60,000 nucleotides of DNA from Takakia lepidozioides. Lineage: Eukaryota > Streptophyta > Takakiopsida > Takakiales > Takakiaceae. Every line of letters starts with the position of its first letter. Within the stretch, counting starts at the first letter, position 1. Made by a program: the position numbers and the translations under genes. Under the pieces are notes generated by a model. That model was not told the DNA's origin and ran no database searches. It saw only the letters and a program-made list of their open reading frames with translations. The stretch lies in NCBI GenBank assembly GCA_030704615.1, contig CM060733.1, positions 26,476,001 through 26,536,000 of the forward strand, written 5' to 3'. Positions 59,862 to 60,000 of the stretch are shown here, piece by piece.

Positions 59862-60000
59862 TCAAGGGGCCAGGACCAGCACTTTGATTGTGCCTTGCGA
59901 GTTGGCCGCCAGCATGGTCGGGCTCTCACTCTTCCAGCACACAGCACTTATAAAGTGTGAAGCATCATCGTCACTTTCATCAGGGTCAGGTGACCCAAAC
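59862..60000 (-). CDS. COP1: COP1-type E3 ubiquitin ligase, C-terminal end (partial)
   Basis: The last 45 codons on the minus strand include [19 protein letters not shown] and [19 protein letters not shown] before the TGA at 59864-59862. This is the conserved final WD40 blade of COP1, the photomorphogenesis repressor that ubiquitylates light-signalling transcription factors in the nucleus. The rest of the gene lies beyond base 60000. SPA proteins share this repeat class, but the terminal wording is closer to what I know of COP1. Confidence 0.88.
   Translation of the reverse strand, partial: FGSPDPDESDDDASHFISAVCWKSESPTMLAANSQGTIKVLVLAP

Overview
The window looks like nuclear DNA of a streptophyte plant. 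It carries a complete, nine-exon coatomer alpha-subunit gene, the 3' end of a COP1-type ubiquitin ligase gene, PLS-type pentatricopeptide (PPR) fragments, and plant-style copia, CACTA and Mutator-like (MULE) elements with GT-AG introns. I cannot fix the species; an early-diverging lineage (charophyte, bryophyte, lycophyte or fern) is plausible but is only an impression.

Layout. Bases 1-2214 hold decayed MULE and copia fragments and one end of a short GC-rich CACTA-like element. Bases 2215-49234 form one Mutator-like transposon of about 47 kb: long terminal inverted repeats (about 2.7 and 2.1 kb of GTAACCC-type tandem repeats), near-identical 9-bp target duplications (GTTTAGGGG / GTTTAGAGG), a complete-looking four-exon DDE/SWIM transposase (5416-8801, plus strand), and a zinc-finger/Ulp1-like protease gene on the minus strand (45770 down to 24859). 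Bases 49235-50070 are the other end of the CACTA-like host element. After a copia 3' end with its LTR come COPA (52620-58609) and the last 45 codons of COP1 on the opposite strand.

Two more elements sit inside the MULE. (a) Bases 9149-23810: a 14.7-kb unit with short ATGAGCGGC-rich inverted ends. It carries a second MULE-like transposase (minus strand) and, divergently, a multi-exon gene that encodes a ParB-like nuclease-fold domain followed by a SAM-dependent DNA-methyltransferase-like region with beta-class motif order. The genes are separated by about 3 kb of palindromic repeats built on AATTCGGCGCC, centred on a roughly 400-bp near-perfect palindrome. The same core recurs in a left subterminal array and in a 190-bp tandem array inside an intron of the ParB/methylase gene. 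(b) Bases 26342-41773: a 15,432-bp CACTA transposon with perfect 19-bp inverted ends and a CCT target duplication. It has interrupted an exon of the Ulp1-like gene; the reading frame is continuous if it is removed. It encodes a TNP2-type transposase (plus) and a Transposase_24-like/FCP1-NIF protein (minus), and itself contains LINE and PPR fragments.

The subtracted MULE would be about 17 kb. Its introns, intergenic DNA and terminal repeats are all filled with degenerate GTAACC/GGTTAC repeats. Many transposon genes show single-base frame breaks, whereas COPA reads without one. The most interesting candidate for an undescribed system is the ParB/DNA-methylase transposon with its palindrome arrays.
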